A stretch of 64,000 nucleotides of DNA from Diogma glabrata (lineage: Eukaryota; Arthropoda; Insecta; Diptera; Cylindrotomidae). Below, in pieces: positions 46,101 to 57,253 of the stretch (positions are counted from its first letter, which is position 1; the number at the start of each line of letters is the position of its first letter). Location: the NCBI GenBank assembly GCA_963693315.1, contig OY856186.1, forward strand, positions 373,927,663 through 373,991,662. The letters run 5' to 3'. The position numbers were made by a program, and so were the translations under genes. The notes under the pieces are model-generated. The model was given only the letters and a program-made list of their open reading frames with translations, was not told the origin of the DNA and ran no database searches.

Positions 46101-47324
46101 CAAATAAAAATTTTCAACATTTATGCAAACAAAAATTTGTATTATTAATTGACATTGTGATCAAAACAATTAACTGAGAAGTGCGTTAATGTTAAAATAT
46201 TATTGACTGATTTGTAGCACTTATAAATTTTTGTTTTAATTTAAAGGCAGGAACCGCAACAAATTGTTTGCGGATTTCTTCAAATTTGAATATTGTTATG
46301 TTTAGAGTAAAATTCCAAATATTCCGCCGTTACAACTATTCTCCAGAATATTATATACATGGAACCCTCGGCGAGCGCGCACTTGTCTGACTTTAATAAG
46401 TATAAATCGCGTTGTTCATTAACTCAACTAGAATTAAATGGCCTCAGAAACTCCAACTGCTCATTCTAAAAATTTCCAGTATATAAAATAATAATTCACC
46501 ATTCCACTTTACTTGTATACGATTTACACTTTTATTCAATTTACACTACATCGCGTTTCGTATAGAATTGTTTATGCTGTTCCGAATAAAACAGTTTTTC
46601 ATTCCTTCTTTAATTCTCTCTACTTATGACATCTCGTTTATATTTAATTCTCAAGTATTGTATTGCGTTGCTCAACACTTTTGTCTGAATTTCTTTCGTT
46701 TACTTTCAGACTGATTATTTGGCGTATTTTGGTGAAAACAAGATAACAAAATTGATATGTGGTTATGGTAGGAACGATCAGTTATTAAAATTGTCTCACC
46801 TTTTTATTCTTTAATAAATCTTCCATACCGACCTAGAAATAATAATCATTAGATCAGTAGAATAAATAATCGTGGGCTCAAATTTAAAGTTTCAACCTAC
46901 TTCCCAATTATAAACTTACTGTTTATGTTTCTTTAAATAATTATAATTTTCGCGTAAGCTTTTAAACAAGATTAACTCATCAAATTAATAAAGAAATAAA
47001 AAAAACGTTTCGACAAGGATCAATTGTCATAACATAAAATTTAATAAGAAAAATATTATTATATAATCTCAAAATTTATTGACAATAAAAATTGTTCAAT
47101 CAAACAAAATTAAATTTGGTGTTATGACCTATTAAAATTTTTTTTTTAACTTAAATATTTCAAATAACTTAAACATTAATTTATTGTTTATTGATTTTAT
47201 TGTGACAAAAAGAGATCGCGGGATTATTTTACGAGGGTGTGTTGGTATGTTTTTTACACATATTTTGTTATTATTGCTTTACATTTAAAAGATTTTGGCT
47301 TAATTAATTTTCAGTTTCACGACA
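43196..47324. other. Long AT-rich stretch without recognised gene
   Basis: No confident coding exon. A vague degenerate repetition of 'TGTAAGAAATTA' occurs at about 43748, 43981 and 44085. A GC-richer patch at 46360-46420 was examined and not assigned. 45199-45262 resembles 40399-40470. Confidence 0.4.
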
Positions 47325-47470
47325 ACCTAAAAAATAGGTTAAACCTTCCACTAATTTACTTGTTAATAAAAATGCTTTAAATTATAATCAGTTGTCATGT
47401 GATGATTGTAATATATTTTATATTGGACAAACTGGCTGTCGATATCGTTATGGTACATTAGAGTTGTGGT
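47325..47470 (+). pseudogene. Penelope-like element GIY-YIG fragment
   Basis: The + strand frame reads 'LSCDDCNIFYIGQTGCR'. The Cys-x-x-Cys followed by Tyr-Ile-Gly-Gln-Thr-Gly is the start of the GIY-YIG endonuclease of Penelope-like retroelements (family knowledge). Expected downstream residues are lost. A stop interrupts the upstream part. It is a short, old fragment; the RT was not found. Confidence 0.6.
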
Positions 47471-48256
47471 TTGCTTATCGGTATTCCAATATGTCCTTAA
47501 AATATTAAAATATCTCGGAACAAGTGTGGTCATCACAGTATTATGTGTAACCTAAATGTCATATCGTATGATTGAATAGTTGATTTTGAAAACTTTTTTT
47601 ATTCACGGCCGGCAAAAAGAGAATGCTTCATAAATTATTTTATCAATGGTTAATCATTTTAGAAATCCTCCAGTTATGCTATATTTCAGTTGAAAGTCAA
47701 ACGATCCTATAAATAATGCTTTTCAGTGAAGCCCAGCAAGAGTTTCGAGTTCGCATAGTATCTCTCAATATTGATAACATACAGTTTGGTTGCGCTGTAA
47801 ATCCTGCAGGATACTTTCCCTTACTGATTACTTTCCCTTAGAGTAACATGCGGTCGATGTTTCTGATGTTTTCGATGAGGAGGAGGTTGGTTAACACCAT
47901 CACGATATGCCAGTTAATGGAATTACTCACTTTCTGTGCCCCTTCTCGAGATAGTGGTTCTATCTTTATCGCTTCTTTGAAATTTTCTCAGGCTTTTATG
48001 AGCGTTTCACGTAGATTCGACTCTGTTCAGGAAGTGGAAAATTGAAGATATATCATCTGTGTGCTCCGCGTTAATTTTAGGCGAATATCCATCCGTGCAA
48101 ACGTCAAAAATTTGAGAATGATTAGTAAATTTTTTTCCACACAAATCGATTCATAAGCCGACCATCGCTCCTCTTCTCATCACAATTAAGAGATAAACAT
48201 ATTCGTCAATCAGGCTTTCTTTGAGTTCAGGCTGGTCAATGTCTCTCCCAAGTGAC
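47471..48256. other. Unassigned stretch
   Basis: The minus strand at 47850-48030 has a coding-like stretch (an 'ENFKEAIKIEPLSREGAQ' segment flanked by stops) that I do not recognise. No other feature seen. Confidence 0.35.
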
Positions 48257-48907
48257 ATCCCGACTAGCATTATGTAAAGGCTTAGATCTGGACCGGAGGT
48301 AGCATTCTTTACTATGGATAGTGACCGTATCAAGCACACTGAACAGGTCCTGATCAGTAATGTAACGCCTCAAACTATCCAAACCGGATCAGACAGCCCT
48401 ACTAGAACCAGACCAGGACCGGATGATTTAAAATAAGGAATTTACTCCAACATACGTTAGAAAAATAAAAAAATTTGCTACAACATACATTAGAAAAAAA
48501 ATGTTTATGAATAATCTAACTTTATACTTACCCATATATATTCATAATGTAGAGAAGCGATAACTAAAGTATATGTAAAATTTCGAAACTATGTATATTG
48601 TATATATAAAACGGATAGTACTCTAGTGAATTTTAACCAAATGAAATTTAATAAAATGAAATAGGGCTCAGATCAGGACAAATAGGGCATACCTTAATTG
48701 GAAAATCATATATGATTCTGATCCGGTCTGGTCCGGCATTTACTACTAGAGATGAGATAAGTCTTTGAAATCCGGACCGGATCAGGACGAATACGGTACG
48801 CCCTAGAAGTGAAATTAGGTATGATTTCTAGTAGGGGCCGGATGTAAATGTCCTATTAGGATTTACCTTATTACACCCTGATCCGGCCCGGATTTGCTAG
48901 TCGGGAT
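48257..48907. mobile_element. TIR element with GATCCGG-type subterminal motifs (about 650 bp)
   Basis: 'ATCCCGACTAGCA' at 48257-48269 is exactly complementary to 'TGCTAGTCGGGAT' at 48895-48907. Both flanks inside carry many variants of 'GATC(C/A)GG(A/T)CCGG', absent from surrounding DNA. There is no transposase. No clear target duplication, so boundaries are provisional. Confidence 0.6.
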
Positions 48908-50400
48908 AGTCTATAATGAACTGCTTTGATTTTAATAGAAATACCTACTAACATAGAATTAAAAATTGAGGAGGACAGTGCGTCACATGATCAAGAAATA
49001 TGGCAGCTGGATTATTGTCAAAACAATTTTAGCTTTGTTCCTGAAATTTTAAAAGAAAACTGAAACAGGTTGTGTTTAGACATACAAAATTCATGTATAA
49101 ATAAAATTTTTTTCCGGATTGATCTGAATTAAAAAGACTGATCCGCTGTGACTCAACAATCCACTATATAAATGACGTCAAGTGTGGGAAGATAGAATTC
49201 TTGAAAATTATTTTTCACTTTTTATTTTTATAACCGTTCTTTTATCTTTAATGACTTGATTGCCGACATTTCAACTAATCCTTATATTATACACCAAATT
49301 ATAAAATGATTAAACAAATTGAAATTAAGTCACAAAATTATTTAATTCATATATTTATTTGTCCAATTTAACAAAGAAATATAGTTTTAGTTTTGATATA
49401 ATTAATTTTAGATTTATTGTGCGTGGGAAAATAACTTTTATATGCAAATTAAAAAAAAAACGAATTTAATTCAAGAAATCAAAAAATATTAGAAATAGAT
49501 TTTTTATTAGTTTCTATTTAATTTTAATACCAGAAATTTAAATTTTCACAGTTGGAATACAAAGAAGCTTAATTATTTGTTTCAGATGTTAATATATGTT
49601 AACGTTTACATACCTGACTATTATTGGAATTATAAAAAAAAAAGAAATACATTTATCACAAATTAGAAGGTGGTGATCTTATTAATTGGTGATAGTAAAG
49701 ATTCGCCTTTTAAGATTTTATTTACGATCCGGAAACACATTGTTTGTGTTTAAACTCAGGTTATTAGATCATAATCGTACAAATATTTATTAAAAAATAG
49801 GAGTTTGTGCACATATTTTTTGGTAACTGACATGTTTTGTTAAACTTAAGAAGTGACCAATTGACAGGCCATTCTTAACCCGTTTTAAATCAACACAGCT
49901 TTTCAAACCAATTTAAATGAATGCAATTAAATTTAAATTGACTAGAAAGGTGTATGTTGTGACAAACATGTGAACTACAAATTTAATTACTAGCCAAAAA
50001 TTTAAACTGTATGAATAATAGATCCGGCCTTTTTTTTCAAAGGTGATATCTTAGAGAAGCTGCAGATAAACCCTATTCAGCCAACGGTATCATCCTCAGT
50101 TTAAGCTATGGGCCTAAATTCCTTGATGACACGACATTCATTGCTCGAAAAAGCGAACCTTCGTAATTTTATGTGTTGTCTTTAATCGTTGAGGAAGAAA
50201 TCAAATGATCAAGAAATATGCCATCTGAATTTATTATGTACAAAATTAAAAATATTTTATAAATTTATTATTACTAAAATTATGCTCTCTATTCCACATC
50301 TTTGACGAAGTACCATAGCAAAACCACTTATAAGGGGGTGTTTGTGATGTACACTTAAGCTAAAAATTGAGCTGTTATGCAAATATTTAATCTATCGTAT
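48908..50400. other. AT-rich stretch, nothing firm
   Basis: 'ACATGATCAAGAAATATGGC' (about 48985) and a close variant at about 50205 form a distant repeat pair. No gene recognised. Confidence 0.4.
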
Positions 50401-50976
50401 TGTTGCGTTTTTTCAACCTTACTTCGAATTGGCCTAACTCACAATTCGATAAACGCAACTCCCAATCTATTTCGAGTTCGATCACTGATTAGTAAGCACA
50501 CACACCAGGTTTTATTAAGTATTTAACCTTTTAATTGTTCCACAACAACAGGAAACAATACAGCGAACAATATTCCTAGCTAGAATATTCTTCCAACAGC
50601 TTCGAAAATCCAACGGCTTATTGTAGAAATTTCTAGTAACACAACGTTCAAAATAATACACAAAATATTTCTATTCAATAACACTTAAAACTTTATTAAC
50701 AAAAACTAATTTAAATATCACTTTTATAATTTTAACTTCCCTATCGCAGGTTTAAAATAACAATAATTCATTCCACAAGAAGTAAACTGCTTATATACGA
50801 TTCTTCATAGTTCTCGACCATTCGAGGTAGAAAATAGCAGAATATTCGATTAATTTACGTTATGCTGTTTTGATTCATGAAATCATTTATTCATTGTCGA
50901 CCCAAATTCCTCAAAATACAACAACAACACTATTCATTTCATTAGTTTGTTGTAGTATTTTGTTGTACTCGTAACA
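50401..50976 (-). mobile_element. Solo LTR, Ty3/gypsy type (576 bp)
   Basis: On the minus strand the segment begins 'TGTTACGAGTACAACAAA' (50976) and ends 'AAAAACGCAACA' (50401), i.e. TGTT...AACA ends as in gypsy LTRs. It contains a TATA box 'CGTATATAAGCAG' (50791-50798 region) and, about 95 bp downstream, 'AATAAA' (50692-50697), matching the U3-R-U5 order. No internal coding region adjoins it. Flanks GTAT and ATAT are only an imperfect target duplication. No second copy is in the window. Confidence 0.68.
50791..50798 (-). promoter_or_regulatory. TATA box of the solo LTR
   Basis: 'TATATAAG' on the minus strand, correctly placed upstream of the AATAAA in the same LTR. Confidence 0.5.
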
Positions 50977-51656
50977 ATATCAAGTTTTAAAGAAAGAAGT
51001 TGAAATTTCATTTATGTTTTTTTATATTACTGTTTAAAAATAAACAAATAAAATAACAAAATATGGTTGTTATGTGTCTTTTTAAAAATGACAAACTATG
51101 CAATGAATCTTATTATCCCTAAAGTATGACGTAAGTGTGCCAATATTTCATTATAAGATACAAGAAATAAAAATAAAATAAGAAGTTAAAAGGGTTGCCA
51201 ATAATCCAGAAATGTAGCCTTCATTCAATGATTAAAGCGCACAAATCGAAATCCATAAAAAAAACATTTAAAACATCGTTCACTATCAGTATTTATATGC
51301 ATCATTCAGCGTCATTTAATAAAAGTGTCTCACTGCAAGTGTCATTAAGCCAACGATAACAAATTAGCAACAAATAGTTTATACTAATCCTGAAGTTCAA
51401 AACAATTAATCATTGTCAAAACTAGAGTCTACAGGGTAGAACGAAACCTCTCGAAAGCAACGTTATTTTGTTAATAAACTCGATATATGGAGATGATCAT
51501 GTACAAATGCGTAATTGTTATGAACATTGACCGAGAGTGATCGTTAATTAGTGAGATTTAGGGATGTTTTTGGGATATTAAGCAGATTCCATGAAAAAAT
51601 AATTTGGAAGACATGGCAATTTCACATACTAATAAATCACGATCATCGGTGATGAT

Positions 51657-51760
51657 GAAAAAGTCGATTATCTCTGCCCAAGCCTAAAACCAAAGTCTCC
51701 ATAAAAGTCTTCTGCTGACAACTGTTTAAAAATCTTTAGCACAGACCCGAAGATTTCAGT
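51657..51760 (+). repeat. Family C tail-module fragment (old)
   Basis: 'CTCTGCCCAAGCCTAAAACC', 'TCCATAAAAGTCTTCTGC' and 'AGCACAGACCCGAAGATTTC' follow the order of the family C tail (compare 19890-20010) with many changes. Confidence 0.6.
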
Positions 51761-52202
51761 TCCTGCATTAAAATCAGAGAAATTATGATGTAAACAACCA
51801 GATTAATAGTAAAGGCAAGTTTGGCCTACAAGTTATAATTAAAATAAATTATTTGGGAGAAGAAAACATTTGTGAACATAAAAGTATTCTATTGTGTCAG
51901 TATTTAAGGACATATTTAATTTTTTTATATATGTGAAGTTTACAATGCGAGCGAGCCGTATGCGAAAATTGCAAATTGCGGAAGACTCATTAAACATGAA
52001 CGTAATACATCGTTTTATCCTCCCCACAGAGTTACATGTATCAGTTTAATTTAAATTATTTTAAAATTAATTTTTAAGCAAAATAAAACGGATAGAAGAA
52101 AAAAAAATGAATTTTATTTTATTTTTGTTTACCATTAATTCAAAACAATTAAAAAATATAACTAACACTTTTTGCCGTTGGCACTTGGCGTAAGTTTTCA
52201 AA

Positions 52203-52475
52203 TAACATAATGTCAATCTCTTGTTACTTTACGCAAATAACTTATATAATAGGTCTAATAGAAAAATTAAAGAAAACAAAGTTTTTTTATAATTTTACTG
52301 TTACTCTATATATATTTCAGCTTCTCAGGCCATCTTCTGGAGTAATATATATAGACAAATAGAAATATATAGAGTAACAGTAAAATTATAAAAAATCTTT
52401 GTTTTCTTTAATTTTTCTATTAAACTTATTAAATAAGTTATTTGCGTAAAGTAACAAGAGATTGACATTATGTTA
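52203..52475. mobile_element. Hairpin MITE (273 bp)
   Basis: Long arms: 'TAACATAATGTCAATCTC' through 'TTACTTTACGCAAATAACTT', then 'TTTTATAATTTTACTGTTAC', each complementary to the right half ending at 52475. The centre is about 50 bp around 52320-52360. Confidence 0.88.
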
Positions 52476-52954
52476 CAATTAAATAAATTTTATTAAAATA
52501 ATATACCTATTTGATTGTTTGATATTTTGAAAATGAAATGACCAATAATGAAAGACATAAAATTTTATACTTATGAGACATCAAAAACCAATAAGATAAA
52601 AACTAATTTATGACATTGGAAATTTAATTCAATTGAAATCATAGTAGCCTCTACCTTTTTTATTATTAGAGAGAGGAACTAGCGCATTAGTTTAAATTTA
52701 CTGTTTTTATATAATTTTAAATGAGAGGCAAACAATGTTTGCTGATTTTTTTATAAAATACATTCTAATTACACTAGTTTGCAAGAAAAATCTCCGTAAA
52801 TAAAACTCAACTTTTCTTATAGATTTTGACCTGCTGATCACGAATATCATATTCATTATTTTATGTTTTTCTTTCCAACCATAAAATTAAAATTAATTTG
52901 TTTGTTTTATTTGTTGAGTTATTATTGAGTTATGATGTTAGCTCTTGTTTTTGA

Positions 52955-53730
52955 TATATTCGCCCCCTTTTTTAAAATTCTAAAAGTACTGCAAAAATTA
53001 TAACAAAATCAAAAATTGAAACTTTTTCAAAAATTCTTAACATATTGCAAAAATTATAACAAAATCAAAAATACAAACCTTTTTTCAAAATTCCAAAAAT
53101 TATAATAAAAGAAAAATTTAAACTTTTTACGCAATTCTAAAAATTTTTCAAAAATGAAAACAAAATTAAAAGTACAAACTTTTTTCACGATTCCAAAAGT
53201 ATTTAAAAAATTATAATAAGATCAAAAATTTCCATTTCCAATTTCATGATCAATTACATTTCATGTCATACAAATAATTAATTTAATTTTTTCACAAAAA
53301 TTGGGTAAAAATAAATGAAAATCATTCTTTTGACACACTTGACAATATTTTTGACAAAATTATAATGCAACAATCTAGTTTTTGGTCTCACATACCAATC
53401 CCGACTATCAAGATTTCCTTAAATTCAAGGTTACTACTAATTATCACTTAAAATTTCTTTGTTTTGACACACTTGACGATTTTTTTGACACACTTCCGGT
53501 ACAGTTATCGAACACATTGCTCTTTCGGCTCTTACCATTGAGTATACTGTTGTTAGAAATAAAATATTTAAAATTCCTCCAGTGGTTTTCTAGATTTCGT
53601 CGGTTGTGACGACCGACATATATTTTTTCGAGATTATATTTTTTCGGGATTTCGAGAAATCCCCCAAAAAATGGGATAAAAATTTCACTTTTGGCTTGTG
53701 AATGTAATACTTTGGCCTTTCAGACCGAAG
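52955..53730 (-). repeat. Repeat family C, copy 4 (minus strand)
   Basis: In reverse: degenerate 60-bp section (52960-53220), about one 135-bp unit, then the head module with 'ACACACTTCCGGTACAGTTA' and terminal 'CAGACCGAAG' at 53721-53730. The tail module is absent. It is more diverged than copies 1-3. Confidence 0.7.
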
Positions 53731-54764
53731 CATTTTCTATATTACTATATATAAGTAATTATTATATTAAAATCAGCTATGATTATAACCACATTTTCAA
53801 ATATAACAACCAATATATCTTCCCAATACTTTGGCCTTGTGGGACATTATCAGGGTGTATCTAATTATAGATTTTATAAAGCAAATTTAGCAGCTAGCAT
53901 AAAGTCAAAGCTAAAGTTAAAAATTATTAATATTACAAATTTTATAAAATTCAATAAACTCTGATGATGGACGGCAAGACCGAAATATTGGGCAGATATT
54001 TATTGAATTTTAATTAGTGGTCTTTATTCTTTACTCTTTAATTTAAACTGATTTTTATAAAACAAAAAAAAATAATATTAGACTAGAAATATTTAATAAC
54101 TATACAGCTATAAGAATTCGAATTTCTCGAAATAAACATCGAAAGAAAGGCTTGAAATTAGAGTTGAAAAGCTATAGTGATACTCCTAAATACTTCAGTT
54201 TAATTATTTATAGAAAACCTTAATTAATTCAAAATGAATTGTGAATTATAGTTCTAAACCGGGTAATGATAACCAAATATATAATTAAATATGGACAATA
54301 TAAATACGCCTGAAATATATCTCAAACTGGGAAAATTTTTTTCCATGCTAATGACAAATTGCATAGATAAATATTTTTTAATCATTATTTTAAAAAATAT
54401 ATTTCAGAATAATTTGTCTAAAATAAAGTATTGTGTACCTAGAATACCTACAGGAAATTTTTTAGAATTACTTAAGAACCTATATAAACATTTTTATTGA
54501 GTTGGGACATAGAACTGTCCCCTAATTGTAGAATTACCCATATACAGAATTATTGCTAGTCAAGCATCTTTTTTAGCCATTTTGTATTTTTTAGTCCAGA
54601 AGAATTGCAGTAGTGTTAAGAATAGGATTTCTTCAAAGTTGGTATTTTTATTCTTTGTCAAGTCTGTTGCCATTATTTTTGAAATTAATGTAGTATTTTT
54701 TATACTTTTTCAGATTAATGTTATTGTGTTAATGTTATAGGTGACGGAAGTCACCATTATAAAA
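53731..54764. other. AT-rich stretch, nothing firm
   Basis: 'CTGATGATGGACGGCAAGAC' with 'CGAAATATTG' at 53962-53991 resembles 3' ends of some Penelope-like elements, but no coding region precedes it. A single 'GTCAAGTCTGTTGCCA' lies at 54657-54672 (see 55033). Confidence 0.35.
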
Positions 54765-55028
54765 CAATTGCTTGCTTTAAAAATAAATGTAATGCTCTTT
54801 GCATTAGCAAGTTGTTTTCAAACTTCTAGCGTAGAAAGTTGTTTTAAAACTCCTACCATTTCTATAAAATAAATTATGTTGTTAGAGTTGTACTAAACTT
54901 TGTAGTTTTGCGTTAGAATAAGTTTTAATGCAAAATTTGCTTTGCAATTTAATAATAACTTGCTTTACATAACCCACATAGCAAAGCTTGTATTGAAATT
55001 TGCAGTAACTTTTTCGACTGTGTAGTGT
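54765..55028 (-). mobile_element. Family B short deletion copy
   Basis: Reverse complement joins the 5' block of family B ('GGGTTATGTAAAGCAAGTTA') directly to the 3' block ('CTAATGCAAAGAGCATTA'), omitting hairpin, (AT)n and tandem array. It defines the minimal ends of the family. Confidence 0.7.
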
Positions 55029-55032
55029 TAAT

Positions 55033-56145
55033 GTCAAGTCCGTTACCAGTCAAGTCCGTTACCATGTGGTTGGTAATTATCGCTAGTTTACAATAGAAAT
55101 CTCCCTAAATAAACCCAACTTTTCTAATAAATTTTGATCTGCTGAACACGGAATGAATATGATTCATTTTTTTAGGTTTTTTGGATCGCATATTTTACAA
55201 AACAAACAAATTTAATATATTAATGATACAAATGCATAGTAAAAATTTAAAATACTAACAAAAATTTTGAGCTATTTTTTGTAAAAATCCATCAAGGATT
55301 CTGGAAGTTACACTTGAAAAAAGTTGAAAAAAAAATCAAAAATTTATGTTTTTTTTTAAAATTTTCCATATTCAACGCCAAAAATTGTGAACAAACAATG
55401 AATGTAAATAATTTTTATTTCTTGAAGCCTACACTTACTAATCAATATTCTTTCTTTTAAGTTAAAAAACACGAATTTTGGTACAGGATGCACCAAGTTA
55501 TTCAGGTTTTCCCATAAAAAGTCAAAACTAAAAATTTGGAAAAAAAAGTGTTTACTTAGAATAATTTAAATTCTGGAACATAATTGATTTATATATAAGT
55601 CGTTATACAGATTTTCGAGTTAAAATTGCAAGTTATGGTCAAAACCTGGTGGTAACACAACGTTACAACGTTAAATGAACATTTTCTCTATTATACCATC
55701 TTAAATGTGTTAAGTTGCAGTTGACATAACTATTTTTCGGCATCCACGGTATTTACCTTCATTCAATTTTATGCCGAAGTAATGAAGGTATGCAATTCTT
55801 ATATATGGAGTGATTTTTTTAGCAGAATGTATTATGCAAATTCCACAAATAAAACAAAATTAAATTGGACTATTTTTACACTTGAAAATTCTTGAGACGC
55901 CATTCAAATAAATTTAACTTTACACTTTACTATTTTAAAAGAATTATTGACTGATGTTTGAGAACGACTGAGCTCGTAAAATATTTTTGACGATGCGGCA
56001 CAAAAAAAAGGAAAAAATACATAAACGCGGTTATAATAAGGAAAACTCAAAATCGGTATAACAACATCTATGTATAGACTTGAAAAATATTATTAAAGGT
56101 AAAAGTTTTAGTCAAATCCGTTACCAAATGTCAAATCCGTTACCA
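55033..56145. repeat. Paired 16-bp motif flanking 1.1 kb
   Basis: 'GTCAAGTCCGTTACCA' occurs in tandem at 55033-55048 and 55049-55064. 'GTCAAATCCGTTACCA' occurs at 56111-56126 and, as 'GTCAAATCCGTTACCA', at 56130-56145, all in the same orientation. The intervening AT-rich DNA has no recognised gene. It could be the subterminal repeats of an unknown element. Confidence 0.55.
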
Positions 56146-56628
56146 CATAGTTTTCATGGGTCCATGTATTAATTAACTTTTTTTTATCTTTTAAATTGCC
56201 AATCCTCTTTCAACCAAGAAAGACAAATATAATCCAAATGAAAGTAAATACTTTAAATATATATATGCTTGCTTTGTTTAGAGAAGTTCCTCAAAATAAT
56301 TCAATTTTTAAAATTCTAGGGCAATTTTTGCCTCCAATTTTAATTTAAAAAAAGTAAAACTGCTCCGTTGCCTGTTTTCATCTTTGGGGATATAAATCAC
56401 CTTTAAGCAAGTTGATTTTGAAAATTATAATTTTTTTTAATGTGAGAATTTTTATTACGAAAATAGGTTAAATTTTTCATACAACTTTCGGAAATTTTGG
56501 CAATTTTTATGTTTCTTTTTAGAGCGACTTAAGAATAATATTTTATATTACGCTTAGTATATAGTCAATAATACTTTATAATCAAATTAAAATTGTCCAA
56601 TTGTGGTAAAATGAGAAATTTCGTAGGA

Positions 56629-57060
56629 AATTTTTTCCCTTAGTTTTATTTTAATTTAATCCAATAAAATTCTCTAAAATGTAATGACATCATTCAATTT
56701 CAACAATAACATTTGAATTATAATAATTACAAATGGTTATACGTCTCGCCTACTGCGCTAATAAAAATTATCAAATAGTTTTTGAAATCTTTCACTGATA
56801 TCCCAGTAGGCCAACGTATAATTCTTAAAAAATATATAAATAAATGAAAAATGGCAAAAAATTTTCTAAACGAATTCCCTTCGTTCGTTGATATATTCTC
56901 ATAATTTTTTGAAAAGTTCCTCAAGCAAGTGGTATTGATAAAAGTACGAGGCCGTAGGCCTAAGGCCTCGTGCTTTTATTAATACCACTTGCTTGAATTT
57001 TTGGCAAAAAATTATTTCGAATTATCACCGCCCTTGGGAAATTACAACTGAAAATTTTTT
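56629..57060 (+). repeat. Repeat family E, tandem unit 1
   Basis: It begins near 'CCTTAGTTTTATTTTAATTT' and includes 'AAATTCTCTAAAATGTAATG', 'CAGTAGGCCAACGTATAATT' (56806) and a long stem-loop, ending with 'TGGGAAATTACAACTGAAAA'. Unit 2 repeats the same order immediately after. Confidence 0.8.
56922..56995. other. Long stem-loop in family E
   Basis: 'CAAGCAAGTGGTATTGATAA' and the following 'GAGGCC' pair with the complement ending at 56995, a stem of about 31 bp with a loop around 'GTAGGCCTA'. The same stem is kept, with compensating differences, near 58941-59008 in unit 2. Confidence 0.8.
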
Positions 57061-57253
57061 GCCTTAGTTTTACTTTCATTTAAACCAATGAAATTCTCTA
57101 AAATGTAATGATATCATTCAATGTCTCCAATTATACTAAAAACTAATATTTAAACGTCTGACCTACTGGGATATTAAAAATTATCAGTCTAATTTTGAAA
57201 TAAGTAACTAATAAGATAAGATAAGAAATCACAGTAGGCCAACGTATAATTCA
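57061..57253 (+). repeat. Family E unit 2, left part
   Basis: It matches 56636-56825 and ends at 'AACGTATAATTCA', where the Helitron begins. Confidence 0.8.

Noticed and set aside
46320..46760. Possible LTR or promoter around a GC-richer patch ('GGAACCCTCGGCGAGCGCGC')
   Set aside because: TATA-like and AATAAA-like strings exist, but no TG...CA ends, duplicate copy or adjacent body could be defined.
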